Assembly: GCA_041389495.1 (NCBI GenBank)
Contig: JAWKRT010000001.1
Location: 186,001-250,000, forward strand
DNA length: 64,000 nt
DNA from: Myxococcota bacterium
GTDB taxonomy: Bacteria > Myxococcota_A > UBA9160 > UBA4427
Reading direction: 5' to 3'
The notes under the pieces were generated by a model. That model was given only the letters and a program-made list of their open reading frames with translations. It was not told the DNA's origin and ran no database searches. The translations under genes were made by a program, and so were the position numbers. How positions within the stretch are numbered: position 1 is the first letter of the stretch; every line of letters starts with the position of its first letter. Below, piece by piece: positions 15,981 to 24,276 of the stretch.

Positions 15981-15981
15981 C

Positions 15982-17385
15982 GTGCGCGCTCGTCGCGCTC
16001 TCCCGCATGCGCGGCCGGCGCGCCTGCGCGCACCGTCCGCGTTCGCGCTCGTCGCGCCGTTCGTGCTCGTGCTCGTGCTCGTGCTCGCGCTCTCGTTCGC
16101 GGGCGTCGCGCCTCCCGCGCGCGCCGCGGCGCCGTCGGCCGACGTCGTCGAGGTCGTCGTCGATGCGCCGCTTCCGGGCGAGCGCGTCGAGAACGACGTC
16201 CACATGGTCGCCGTGCGCGGCCGCGCGCGCGCGGGCGACGAGGCCTGGAGTGCCTTCGACGTGCTCGTGGCGATCGACGTCTCGTACTCGACGCGCGAGC
16301 CGAGCGGCATCGACGTCGACGGCGACGGCGAGGTCGGCTTCGATCCCGAGCGCGAGCTGGTGGAGCCCGGCCGCTATCCCGAAGGCACGGTCTGCACGGA
16401 TCCCGACGACACGATCCTCGCCGCCGAGGTCTCGGCCGCGGGCGTCCTGCTCGGCGAGCTCGACGCGGCGCGCACGCGCGTCGGCCTCGTCGCGTTCTCC
16501 GGCGAGACCGATCCGGAGACGGGCCTCCGCGTCGCGCCCGACCAGCGCGACGCGTGGGTCGTCGTTCCGCTGACGCACGACTTCGGCGAGGTGCGCGCAG
16601 CGCTCGGCGACCTGCTGCGCGAAGGCCCGCGCAACGCGACGAACTTCGCGGCGGCCATCCGCCTCGCGGTGACCGAGCTCGCGGGCCTGCCGGGCGCGCA
16701 GAGCGCGCCGCGCGAAGGCGCGCGGCGCGTCCTGCTCTTCCTCACCGATGGCCAGCCGAGCTTTCCGTACGGGAGCGGCGCGGTGTCCGATCGCCAGGAC
16801 GTCGAGGCGGCGATCGACGCGGCGCGCCTCGCGGACAAGGCGAGCGTCGTCGTCAACACCTATGCGCTCGGGCGGCAGGCGCTCGCCCGGCCGGTCGCGG
16901 CGACGGAGATGGCGCGCATCACGTCGGGCACGTACACCGCGGTGAGGAACCCCGGCGACATCGTCCACTTCCTGAAGGGCATCTCGTTCGCGAACGTCGA
17001 CGACGTCCTGATCGCGAACCGCACGCTGCGCGAGGTCTCCGTCGACGTGTCGCTCGCGCCCGACGGCAGCTTCTCCGGGCTCGTGCCCGCGCGCCCCGGC
17101 GCCAACGAGCTCGAGGTGACGGCGCTCGCGAGCGACGGTCGCGAGGCCAGCGCCGTCCTCGAGATCGAGTTCGCCGAGGCGACGCTCGGCGCGCGCGAGC
17201 TCGAGCGCGAGCTCGCGCGCATCCGGCAGCGCAACAAGGAGCTGCTGCGCCTGCTCGAGCGCGAACGCATCGAGCGCTTCCGCGCGCGCCGCCGCGAGGT
17301 CGTGATCGGCGAGGACGCGGAAGGGGACGCGAGTGCGCCGTCGGAGCGCGCCGCGCCGCCGCCGCCCGATTCCGGGCGCGACTAA
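15982..17385 (+). CDS. Exported von Willebrand factor A domain protein
   Basis: A 467-residue exported protein. The GTG at 15982 gives a signal sequence with a long Val/Leu core (FALVAPFVLVLVLVLALSF) and an ARA site. A VWA domain covers about residues 90-345, with an intact metal-ion-dependent adhesion site: DVSYS (Asp99, Ser101, Ser103), NATNF and FLTDGQPS (Asp near 256). An insert contains a calcium-loop-like DVDGDGEVGFD. The C-terminal third has a beta-sandwich-like region and then a charged coiled coil (ELERELARIRQRNKELLRLL). It starts 1 nt after the M28-like lipoprotein gene, so the two probably act together at the cell envelope. Its stop overlaps that of the convergent P450 gene. Confidence 0.85.
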   Translation: MRARRALPHARPARLRAPSAFALVAPFVLVLVLVLALSFAGVAPPARAAAPSADVVEVVVDAPLPGERVENDVHMVAVRGRARAGDEAWSAFDVLVAIDVSYSTREPSGIDVDGDGEVGFDPERELVEPGRYPEGTVCTDPDDTILAAEVSAAGVLLGELDAARTRVGLVAFSGETDPETGLRVAPDQRDAWVVVPLTHDFGEVRAALGDLLREGPRNATNFAAAIRLAVTELAGLPGAQSAPREGARRVLLFLTDGQPSFPYGSGAVSDRQDVEAAIDAARLADKASVVVNTYALGRQALARPVAATEMARITSGTYTAVRNPGDIVHFLKGISFANVDDVLIANRTLREVSVDVSLAPDGSFSGLVPARPGANELEVTALASDGREASAVLEIEFAEATLGARELERELARIRQRNKELLRLLERERIERFRARRREVVIGEDAEGDASAPSERAAPPPPDSGRD

Positions 17386-18854
17386 CGAAGATCGACGAGG
17401 TCGAGCGCGCTGCCGCGCACGCGCGCGCGCCGCGAGGGCGTGCCCGCCGGCAGGATCTCGATCGGAACGCCCGGGCTCGGCGCCATCGTGACGGTCGTGC
17501 GCCGATCGATGCGCGCGCCGTCGACGACGCGGAGCGAGAAGCGCTGCAGCAGACACGCGAGCGCCACGAGCATGCTCTGCTTCGCGAAGCTCGTGCCGAC
17601 GCACATGTGGAGCCCCGCGCCGAAGGGAAGATAGGCGTAGGGCGGGGGCGTCGCGCCCTCGAGCCAGCGTTCCGGCGCGAAGCGCCGCGGCTCGGGAAAG
17701 CTCCCGGCATCGTGGTGGAGCGCGCAGTAGGGGACGAGGATGCGCGACTTGCGCGGGAGCGCGCGGCCGCCGAGCTCGACGTCTTCCGCCGCGATGCGCG
17801 CGCCGAACGGCACGATCGGGAACAGGCGGAGGCTCTCGTCGATCGCCGCGTCGAGGAAGCGCAGGCGCGCGAGCGCGTCGGGCGTGGGGCGGGCCGAGCC
17901 GAGCACCCCGCGCACCTCGTCGGTCGCCCGCTCGAGCGCGCGCGGATGCTGCGCGAGCAGGAAGAGCGTCCACGCGAGCGCGTGCGACGTCGTCTCGTGC
18001 GCGGCGAGGAAGAAGATGTGGACGTGCCCGAGGACGTCGCTCGCGCGGAGCGCCCCGCCCGCGTCGCCGCCCGCGCTCGCCGCGGACCCGTCGAGCTCGC
18101 GCGCGAGGTGCGTGAGCAGGTCGCTGCCCGCGAAGCCGCTCTCGCGCTTGCGCGCGAGCAGGGCGAGGGCGGTGCGCTCGAGCCGCTCCGCCTTCCGCAG
18201 CATCGCGCGGTAGCGCGAGCCCGGCAGGTCGTACGGGAGGAGTCGCGGGACGACGCGGTAGCTGTCCGCGAGCCAGTCCTCGACCTGGCGCCCGAGCGCC
18301 TCGGCCTCGTCGAGATCGGCGATCCCGAACAGCGACGCCGCGGCCGCGCCGCGCGCGAGCTCCTTCGCGTCGCGGGCGACGTCGCGCCGCTGCCCCACCG
18401 CATAGCGACCGAACACGCGCAGCGCGCCGTCGACCATCGCGTCGCAGAGCGGCTCGACCGCGCGCGGCTGCATCGCGGGCATGACGAGTCGGCGATGCCG
18501 GCGGTGCTCCTCGCCGTGCATGCGGAAGATGCTGTGACGCAGCCGGCGGTGGGCGGAGCCGCGCGGCCCCGAGAGCGTGAGCGAGGAGTTGCGGAAGCGC
18601 GGGTCGTGCAGGACGAGGCGCAGCAGCGCGGGGTCGGTGCTCACGACGACGGGTCGCGCGGGCGCGCGCGCCCGCCCGCGCGGGCGCTCGAACACGAAGG
18701 TCGGCTCGCCGCGCGCGGCGAGCGCCGCGAACGCGCGCACGGGGTCGCGCTGGAGGTCGAACGCGAAGCGCGCGAGGGCGAGCGGGCCGCGGTGCGTCCA
18801 CGGTGCGAGCGCCGCCGCGTCCTCGGCGCCGCCGGCGGTCGCGCTCGCCGCCAC
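17382..18854 (-). CDS. Cytochrome P450
   Basis: A 490-residue P450 monooxygenase. It has the I-helix oxygen-activation motif AAHETTSH (about 287), the ExxR of DESLRLFP (about 338), the PERW region (FAPERWLEG) and the heme loop FGAGLHMCVG with Cys418 as thiolate ligand. The loop reads F-G-A-G-x-H instead of the commoner F-G-x-G-x-R, so a His replaces the usual Arg two residues before the Cys-1 position. There is no N-terminal membrane anchor, as usual for bacterial P450s. The start is a GTG 1 nt after the stop of the upstream secreted-protein gene. Redox partners are not encoded nearby and the substrate is unknown. Confidence 0.92.
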   Translation of the reverse strand: MAASATAGGAEDAAALAPWTHRGPLALARFAFDLQRDPVRAFAALAARGEPTFVFERPRGRARAPARPVVVSTDPALLRLVLHDPRFRNSSLTLSGPRGSAHRRLRHSIFRMHGEEHRRHRRLVMPAMQPRAVEPLCDAMVDGALRVFGRYAVGQRRDVARDAKELARGAAAASLFGIADLDEAEALGRQVEDWLADSYRVVPRLLPYDLPGSRYRAMLRKAERLERTALALLARKRESGFAGSDLLTHLARELDGSAASAGGDAGGALRASDVLGHVHIFFLAAHETTSHALAWTLFLLAQHPRALERATDEVRGVLGSARPTPDALARLRFLDAAIDESLRLFPIVPFGARIAAEDVELGGRALPRKSRILVPYCALHHDAGSFPEPRRFAPERWLEGATPPPYAYLPFGAGLHMCVGTSFAKQSMLVALACLLQRFSLRVVDGARIDRRTTVTMAPSPGVPIEILPAGTPSRRARVRGSALDLVDLR

Positions 18855-18855
18855 G

Positions 18856-19887
18856 CTACAGCGGCCGGAGGCCGGGCTTCGCGAGCTCGCGGCGCACGAG
18901 CTTGCCGGCGCGATAGCTCGACACGATGTCGGCCCGTCCGTCGCCGTCCACGTCCTCCTCGCGGCGCGTGAGCACGGCCTTGCCGTCCTGCTCGTCGAAC
19001 GTCTCGAAGACGTCCGGCCGCCCGCGGCCCTGCTTGTCGCGCTCGATCCGCGTCACGAGCTCGGTGCCATCGCGCACCGCGAAGCGGTACCAGGTGTCGA
19101 CGCGGCCGTCGTAGTCGGCGTCCTCGTCGGCGGTCGTCCGCACGCGCGCCTCGTAGTGGACCGTGCGATCGACCTTCCCGTCGTCGTTCGCGTCGTGCTC
19201 CTCGAGCACGAGGTCGCCGTCGCGGAAGGTGTAGAAGGCGTCGCGCACGCCGTCGCCGTCGCGGTCGACCTCGCGGCGCGTCATGCGGCCGCGCGCGTAC
19301 TCCTCGAAGCCGTCCGCGCGTCCGTCGCCGTCGTCGTCGACCCGCCGCCGCACGAGCTGGCCCCACTCGAAGTCGCTCCACGCGTCGAGCTTGCCGTCGT
19401 AGTCGCGGTCCTCCTCCTGCCGCAGCAGGAAGCCGGACTCGGGATCGACGAAGCGCAGGAGCTCGGGCCGTCCGTCGCCGTCCGCGTCGAGGAAGCGCTG
19501 CAGGACGAGCATGCGATCGCGATTGCCCCACTCGCCGGCGGGAATGGCGACCTTCTCCTCGTCGAAGATCGCGACCGGGAGCTCGCGGATCTCGGGCGCC
19601 GACGGCGCGCGCCGCGGGTCGGCCGCGGCGCCGGCTGCGGTGCGCACGTCGCTCCCCGGCGGCCGAGGATCGTCCGCGCCGGGCTCGGCCATCAGCCGGT
19701 CGAGGAGCTCGCGCTGCTTCTCGAGCTCCGCCTGGAGGTCGGCTGCCGACGGGTCCGCCGCCGCCGGCGCGGCGGCGAGCAGGGCGGCCACGAGCGCGAG
19801 CGCGCCGGCTGCGGCCGCGCGGCGCGGCAGAGCGGATCCCGAGCGCGAGGGTCGGGGCTTGCGTAGCGGATGGGGGAGCAGCGGCAT
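18856..19887 (-). CDS. Secreted protein with tandem Asp-rich calcium-type loops
   Basis: A 343-residue secreted protein. Residues 1-45 form a signal peptide with a basic start and a core ALALVAALLAAAPAAA. A short coiled coil (AELEKQRELLDRLM) follows. From about residue 130 onward come seven or eight repeats of roughly 25-30 residues, each with a DXDXDG-type loop then an aromatic strand: DADGDGRPELL, DRDYDGKLDAW, DDDGDGRADGF, DRDGDGVRDAF, DANDDGKVDRT, DADYDGRVDTW and DVDGDGRADIV. Such loops bind calcium in dockerin-, thrombospondin-type-3- and FG-GAP-like proteins. The repeat count and spacing suggest a beta-structured, Ca-stabilised surface protein. It is upstream of the P450 gene with a 1-nt gap. 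Confidence 0.8.
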   Translation of the reverse strand: MPLLPHPLRKPRPSRSGSALPRRAAAAGALALVAALLAAAPAAADPSAADLQAELEKQRELLDRLMAEPGADDPRPPGSDVRTAAGAAADPRRAPSAPEIRELPVAIFDEEKVAIPAGEWGNRDRMLVLQRFLDADGDGRPELLRFVDPESGFLLRQEEDRDYDGKLDAWSDFEWGQLVRRRVDDDGDGRADGFEEYARGRMTRREVDRDGDGVRDAFYTFRDGDLVLEEHDANDDGKVDRTVHYEARVRTTADEDADYDGRVDTWYRFAVRDGTELVTRIERDKQGRGRPDVFETFDEQDGKAVLTRREEDVDGDGRADIVSSYRAGKLVRRELAKPGLRPL

Positions 19888-20006
19888 TCCTCGCTTCCGA
19901 ACGGGGCGGACTGCGCCGGGGCGCGCGCCCCGGCCCGGGCCGCGGTGCTCGCCCGTGCCGCGGGCCGCTCGAGGTGCTTCATTTCGACCCCGGCTTGCCG
20001 TAAGTA

Positions 20007-21428
20007 TTGCAGCACCGGGGAGTCGCCCGCCGGCGCGATGGCCGCGCCGGGCCCCGCGCTCGTTCGACGCGAGCCGGCCCCCGTTCGGTTCTGTCTCCCG
20101 AGGCGCGCGCGCTTCGCGAGGCGCAGCGCGAGGCAGGTCGTTTGGGGCTGACGCTGATTCGGAAGCGGCGGGGGCCGCCGCCGCGCGACGCGCGCGTGGC
20201 CCTCGTGCTCGCGGGCGGGGCCGTGTCGGGCGGCGCGTTCAAGGTGGGCGGTCTCAAGGCGCTCGACGACTTCCTCGTCGGGCGGCGTGTGAACGACCTC
20301 GATCTCTACGTCGGGCTCTCGGCGGGGTCCGTGCTGGCGGTGCCGCTCGCCGCGGGCATCACGCCGAACGAGATGGTGCACGTGCTCGACGGCACGAGTC
20401 GCCGCTTCCGCCAGCTGCGGCCGCTCGACTTCTACCACCCGAACCTGCGAGAGCTCGTGTCGCGGCCGGCGAGCTTCGCGTGGGCGATGGCGACGCACGG
20501 GCCGCGGCTCGGCGCCGAAGTGGCGCGCAGCCTGCCCGAGCTTCCCGGCGCGCTCGCAGGCGCGTGGAGCGGGATGCTGCGCCGTCCCGGCTACGCGTCG
20601 TTCGAACGGCTCGTGACCGACCTCGTGCGACACGTGGCGCCGTCGCGCGAGCTGCCGTCGATCGCCGACCACATCCCGTCGGGGCTGTTCGACAGCGCGG
20701 GTCTCGAGCGCTGGCTCCGGACGAACCTCGAACGCATTCGCATTCCGAACGACTTCCGTGGATTCGCGGAGCGGACGGGCCGCGACCTGTTCGTGTGCGC
20801 GTGCAACCTCGACACGGCGCAGCGCGTCGTCTTCGGGCCGGGCGCGAGCGAGCAGGCGACCGTCTCGCAGGCCGTGCAGGCATCGACGGCGCTCCCCGGC
20901 TTCTACAAGCCGGCGCGCATCGGCGCGGTCGACTACGTCGACGGCGGCGTGCGCCACACCGCCAACATCGACGTCGCGATCGAGCGCGGCGCCGATCTCG
21001 TCATCTGTTACAACCCGTTCCGCCCGTTCGTGAACGACGTCGAGCGCGAGGGGAGCTTCCTCTCGGATCGCGGCTTGCGGCTCGTGCTGAACCAGACGTT
21101 CCGCACGCTGCTCCACTCGCGGCTCGAGCTCGGCATCCAGCGCTACCTGAACGACCACCGCTTCCAGGGCGACATCGTGCTGCTCGAGCCCACCGAGCGC
21201 GACGCGCGCTTCTTCGCGCTCAACCCGCTCGCGTTCTGGAGGCGAGGCGAGGCGCTGCAGCACGGCTTCGAATCCGTGTGGGCCACGATCGACCGCAACT
21301 TCGAAGAGCTCGCCGACGTGCTCGGGGGCTACGGGCTCGAGATGAGCCGCGACGCGGCGGCGAGGCGCGCTCGGCGCGTCCGCAAGCTGCGCGGCTGGGC
21401 GGCGGACGTCGATCCCGTCGCGGCCTGA
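20007..21428 (+). CDS. Patatin-like phospholipase
   Basis: A patatin-fold acyl hydrolase (473 residues from TTG 20007). It has the oxyanion loop VLAGGAVSGGAFKVGG, the nucleophile motif GLSAGS and the catalytic Asp in DYVDGGVRHTA, which together form the Ser-Asp dyad. Patatins cleave acyl chains from phospholipids. There is no signal peptide. The start is doubtful: TAAGTAT at 20001-20007 looks like a -10 element overlapping the TTG, and the next in-frame TTG at 20142, preceded by GAGGCAGG, would give 428 residues beginning just before the fold. The C-terminal 120 residues (after the catalytic Asp) are longer than in minimal patatins. Confidence 0.88.
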   Translation: MQHRGVARRRDGRAGPRARSTRAGPRSVLSPEARALREAQREAGRLGLTLIRKRRGPPPRDARVALVLAGGAVSGGAFKVGGLKALDDFLVGRRVNDLDLYVGLSAGSVLAVPLAAGITPNEMVHVLDGTSRRFRQLRPLDFYHPNLRELVSRPASFAWAMATHGPRLGAEVARSLPELPGALAGAWSGMLRRPGYASFERLVTDLVRHVAPSRELPSIADHIPSGLFDSAGLERWLRTNLERIRIPNDFRGFAERTGRDLFVCACNLDTAQRVVFGPGASEQATVSQAVQASTALPGFYKPARIGAVDYVDGGVRHTANIDVAIERGADLVICYNPFRPFVNDVEREGSFLSDRGLRLVLNQTFRTLLHSRLELGIQRYLNDHRFQGDIVLLEPTERDARFFALNPLAFWRRGEALQHGFESVWATIDRNFEELADVLGGYGLEMSRDAAARRARRVRKLRGWAADVDPVAA

Positions 21429-21494
21429 GGCCCCACGGCGCGTGGCGCGCGCGGTGCGGGGCGCCGCGAAGCGTCATATGTGGCCGATTCCCCA

Positions 21495-21522
21495 TTGAAA
21501 ATCGTGCCCTTCCTGGTAAGCT
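21495..21522 (+). promoter_or_regulatory. Candidate promoter of the NRDE gene
   Basis: TTGAAA (21495-21500), a 16-nt spacer and TAAGCT (21517-21522) lie in an AT-richer patch of the 172-nt gap before the NRDE gene. Leader length would be about 70 nt. Confidence 0.45.
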
Positions 21523-21600
21523 ACCCGGGCCGCGAGATTCGCTGCTCGCGCACGTGGGGGCTCCCTCCGGGGTCCTCGCCTCTGCGCCCACGCGGGCCCC

Positions 21601-22425
21601 ATGTGCACGCTGATCGCACTCCATCGCTGCGTCGACCGTGCCGGCCTGCTGATCGCTGCGAACCGCGACGAGTTCTACGAGCGCCCCGCGTCGGGGCCCG
21701 CGCTGCGAGCCACGCCTTCGGGCCCGATCGTCGCGCCGCTCGACCTCCGCGCCGGGGGAACCTGGCTCGGCGTGAACGCGCAGGGAGTCTTCGCCGCCTT
21801 GACGAACCGGCCGTGCACTGCGCCCGATCCGACTCGCCGATCGCGCGGGCACGTCGTCATGGAGGCGCTCGCGGCGCCGACGGCGGAGCGGGCGGCCGAG
21901 CAGCTGGCGGCGATCCCGGCCGCCGTCCACAACCCGTTCAACGTGTTCGTCGCCGATGGGCACCGCGCGTTCGCGCTCGTGTACGGCGGCGATCGCGCCG
22001 GTGAGCTCCGCGAGCTCGCACCGGGGGCCCACGTCGTCGGCAACGCCGATCCGGACGACCGCACGAACCCGAAGGTGGCGCGCGTGCTCGCACGGGCCGA
22101 GGCCGCCGCCGGGCTCGGCGCCGACGCCGCGCTCGAGGCGCTCGCCGACGCGTGCCGCGAGCAGGGCTGCGGCTCGCCGCACGGCGCGCTCGGCGACACG
22201 TGCGTCCACACCGACGGCTACGGGACGCGCAGCTCGCTGCTCCTGCGCCTCGCGCGCGACGGCGCGCGGGCGTCGGAGGAACCGTTCGGCGGCGACGACC
22301 GTCTGCTGTTCGCCGACGGCGCCCCCTGCACGACGAGCTACCTCGATTTCACTCCCCTCCTGCGCGAGCTGACCCAACGGGCGCGCTACGCGCGGGGGCG
22401 GGATCACGGAAGGAAGGCACAGTGA
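21601..22425 (+). CDS. NRDE/TANGO2 family protein
   Basis: A 274-residue NRDE-family protein, related to eukaryotic TANGO2. It begins MCTLI, so Cys2 becomes N-terminal after Met removal, like Ntn-hydrolase nucleophiles. The family name motif follows as AANRDEFYERP, then GGTWLGVNAQGVFAALTNR, HNPFNVFVADG, and near the end the YGTRSS segment typical of the family. Its biochemical function is unsettled; TANGO2 proteins have been linked to heme handling and lipid homeostasis. The last bases overlap the GTG of the next small gene by 4 nt, so the two are translationally coupled. Confidence 0.88.
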   Translation: MCTLIALHRCVDRAGLLIAANRDEFYERPASGPALRATPSGPIVAPLDLRAGGTWLGVNAQGVFAALTNRPCTAPDPTRRSRGHVVMEALAAPTAERAAEQLAAIPAAVHNPFNVFVADGHRAFALVYGGDRAGELRELAPGAHVVGNADPDDRTNPKVARVLARAEAAAGLGADAALEALADACREQGCGSPHGALGDTCVHTDGYGTRSSLLLRLARDGARASEEPFGGDDRLLFADGAPCTTSYLDFTPLLRELTQRARYARGRDHGRKAQ

Positions 22426-22748
22426 GACGAATCGGCAGCAACATCCGCAAGCAGAACTCGAAGGACAAGCAGCACCGGGTGACGAAGAACATCATCGTCT
22501 ACTCGGAGACGCAGAAGCCGAAGAACGAGTATCCCAAGAGGATCGTGTCGCCTCCGTCGCCGTCCCAGTGCTGTACCGAAGAGAACCGCGACGCCGTCGG
22601 CAACCCGAAGGAGATCGAGGGCTTCAAGTTCCAGTACAAGATCTGCCGCAAGTGCGGCCACGCGGTGAAGTACTACTTCCCTGCCGTCGAGTCGACGAGC
22701 AAGGCCGTGCAGGAGTACCGGGAGTCGAACCGGTACATGGTGCGCTAG
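22422..22748 (+). CDS. Small basic protein with CC...CRKC cysteines
   Basis: A 108-residue basic protein of unknown function. The first half is rich in Lys, Asn and Gln (SNIRKQNSKDKQHRVTKNIIVY). A Cys pair (QCCTEE) about residue 50 and CRKCG about residue 78 could bind zinc. The end is aromatic (VKYYFPAV, YRESNRYMV). The GTG start overlaps the NRDE stop (GTGA) and is preceded by GGAAGG. Base composition is visibly less GC-rich than the neighbours because of Lys/Asn/Ile codons, although third positions remain G or C. This argues for constraint rather than recent import. A strong hairpin follows at 22803-22852. Confidence 0.7.
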   Translation: MRRIGSNIRKQNSKDKQHRVTKNIIVYSETQKPKNEYPKRIVSPPSPSQCCTEENRDAVGNPKEIEGFKFQYKICRKCGHAVKYYFPAVESTSKAVQEYRESNRYMVR

Positions 22749-22802
22749 CCGCGCGGCGCGCTGGCCACCCGTCGCGGCAGTCACCCGAGCCGCGTACGCT
22801 GC

Positions 22803-22852
22803 AAGGCGGTCTCGCCCCCGGCCCTTCCCGGCCGTCGCGGCGAGGCCGCCTT
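22803..22852 (+). terminator. 14-bp hairpin terminator with T-rich tail
   Basis: 22803-22816 pairs with 22839-22852 over 14 bp with one G-U wobble, and the stem runs into TTTCGCGTTT. It should end the NRDE operon. A TACGCT at 22795-22800 lies just before it; if that is the folC -10 element, the hairpin would instead sit in the folC leader. Confidence 0.7.
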
Positions 22853-22923
22853 TCGCGTTTCCGGGCTCGCGACCGGTCGGCCGCCGCGGCCGGCGGCGCC
22901 CCGCGCAGTGCGCAGGAGGCACG

Positions 22924-24276
22924 GTGGAGCGCGCGCGATCGCCGATCCGGACGCTCGACGACGCGGCGCGCTATCTCGACTCGCTGATCGACCGCGAGCG
23001 CCTGCCCGACGCGCGCCGCCGTCGGCTCTCCCTCGCTCCGATCCACGCGCTGCTCGACGACGTCGGCAATCCCGAGCGCGCGCTCTCGATCGTCCACGTG
23101 GCGGGCTCGAAGGGGAAGGGCTCGACCTGCACGTTCGGCGACGCGCTCTCCCGCGCGCTCGGCGAGCGGACGGCGCTCTTCACGTCGCCGCACCTCGAGC
23201 GCTGGACCGAGCGCTTCCGCATCGACGGCGCCGAGGTCGAGGGCGAGCGGCTCGCCGCGGCCGTCGAACGCCTTCGCCCTTCCGTCGAGCGGCTGCGCGC
23301 CGATCGCACGCGCGAGACGCCGAGCTTCTTCGACGCGACGACCGCCGCCGCGCTGCTGCTCTTCGCGCAGGCGCGCGTCGACCGGGTCTGGCTCGAGGTC
23401 GGCCTGGGCGGCCGCCTCGACTCGACGAACGCGGTGGCGCCGGCGGCGTGCTGCATCACGTCGATCGAGCTCGAGCACACGCAGGTGCTCGGCTCGACGC
23501 TCGACGCGATCGCGCGAGAGAAGGCGGGCATCCTCAAGCCCGGCGTGCCCGCGGTCGTGGCCCGGCTCGCGCCCCCCGCCGCACGGGCCGTGCGCGCGCG
23601 CGCGGCCGAGGTCGGCGCTGCGCTCGTCGAGGAAGGCGACGCGTTCGAGCTCGCGACCGCGCCGCGCGGCCGCGCCGTGCACCTCGCCTATCGCGACGAC
23701 GGGCTCGACCTCGAGCTCGAGGTGCCGGTCCTCGCCGCGGAGCTCGCGCGCGCTGCCGGGCTCGCGGTCGCCTGCGTCCGCGCGCTTCGCGCGCACGCGC
23801 CCGACGAGGTCGCCCGCGCCGCGCGCGCCGCGTTCGCGCAGGTCGCGCTGCCCGGGCGCATCGAGGTGCGCGACGGCCCGCCGCTCGTCGTCCTCGACTC
23901 CGCGCACACGGGTGCGAGCGCGCGCGCGCTGGCCGGCGCCCTCGACGCGATCGGCCTGCGCGACGCGGAGCTCGTGCTCTCGGTGTCCGAGGGCAAGGCG
24001 CTCGCCGCGATCGTCGACGCACTCGCGCGCTTCGCGGGCCGCGTGTGGTGCACGCGCGCCGACCGCGACCGCTCGCTCGCGCCCGAGGCCGTGGCCGACG
24101 TCGTGCGCAGCGTGCGCGGCGACGTCGCGATCGCGTGCGACGAGGACCCGGCGAACGCGGTGCGGTGCGCGCACGCCGAGGCTGCGCGCGGCGGCCGCGC
24201 GGTCGTCGTGGCGGGCTCCGTCTACCTCGCGGGCGTCGCGCGCCGCGCGCTGCGCGAGCACGGGGCGTCCCGATGA
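22924..24276 (+). CDS. folC: Folylpolyglutamate/dihydrofolate synthase
   Basis: A 450-residue Mur-ligase-fold enzyme that adds Glu to dihydropteroate and/or folates with ATP. Diagnostic segments are the P-loop HVAGSKGKGSTCTF (about 57-70), FTSPHLERWTERFRI, EVGLGGRLDSTN and ITSIELEHTQVLGSTLDAIAREKAGILK, all classical FolC. The C-terminal Mur-ligase-like domain begins near GRIEVRDGPPLVVLDSAH. The start is a GTG with AGGAGG 7 nt upstream. It overlaps the downstream MFS gene by 4 nt (ATGA). Whether it also has the dihydrofolate synthase activity cannot be told by eye. Confidence 0.93.
   Translation: MERARSPIRTLDDAARYLDSLIDRERLPDARRRRLSLAPIHALLDDVGNPERALSIVHVAGSKGKGSTCTFGDALSRALGERTALFTSPHLERWTERFRIDGAEVEGERLAAAVERLRPSVERLRADRTRETPSFFDATTAAALLLFAQARVDRVWLEVGLGGRLDSTNAVAPAACCITSIELEHTQVLGSTLDAIAREKAGILKPGVPAVVARLAPPAARAVRARAAEVGAALVEEGDAFELATAPRGRAVHLAYRDDGLDLELEVPVLAAELARAAGLAVACVRALRAHAPDEVARAARAAFAQVALPGRIEVRDGPPLVVLDSAHTGASARALAGALDAIGLRDAELVLSVSEGKALAAIVDALARFAGRVWCTRADRDRSLAPEAVADVVRSVRGDVAIACDEDPANAVRCAHAEAARGGRAVVVAGSVYLAGVARRALREHGASR

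Noticed and set aside
14809..15981. Extension of the VWA gene upstream through the M28-like gene
   Set aside because: The upstream portion is Arg/Pro/Ser-rich shadow sequence; the signal peptide after GTG 15982 marks the real start.
22422..22748. Possible horizontally acquired island because of lower GC
   Set aside because: Only one short gene is affected, no mobile-element features flank it, and its third codon positions are as GC-rich as elsewhere. The amino-acid content explains the difference.
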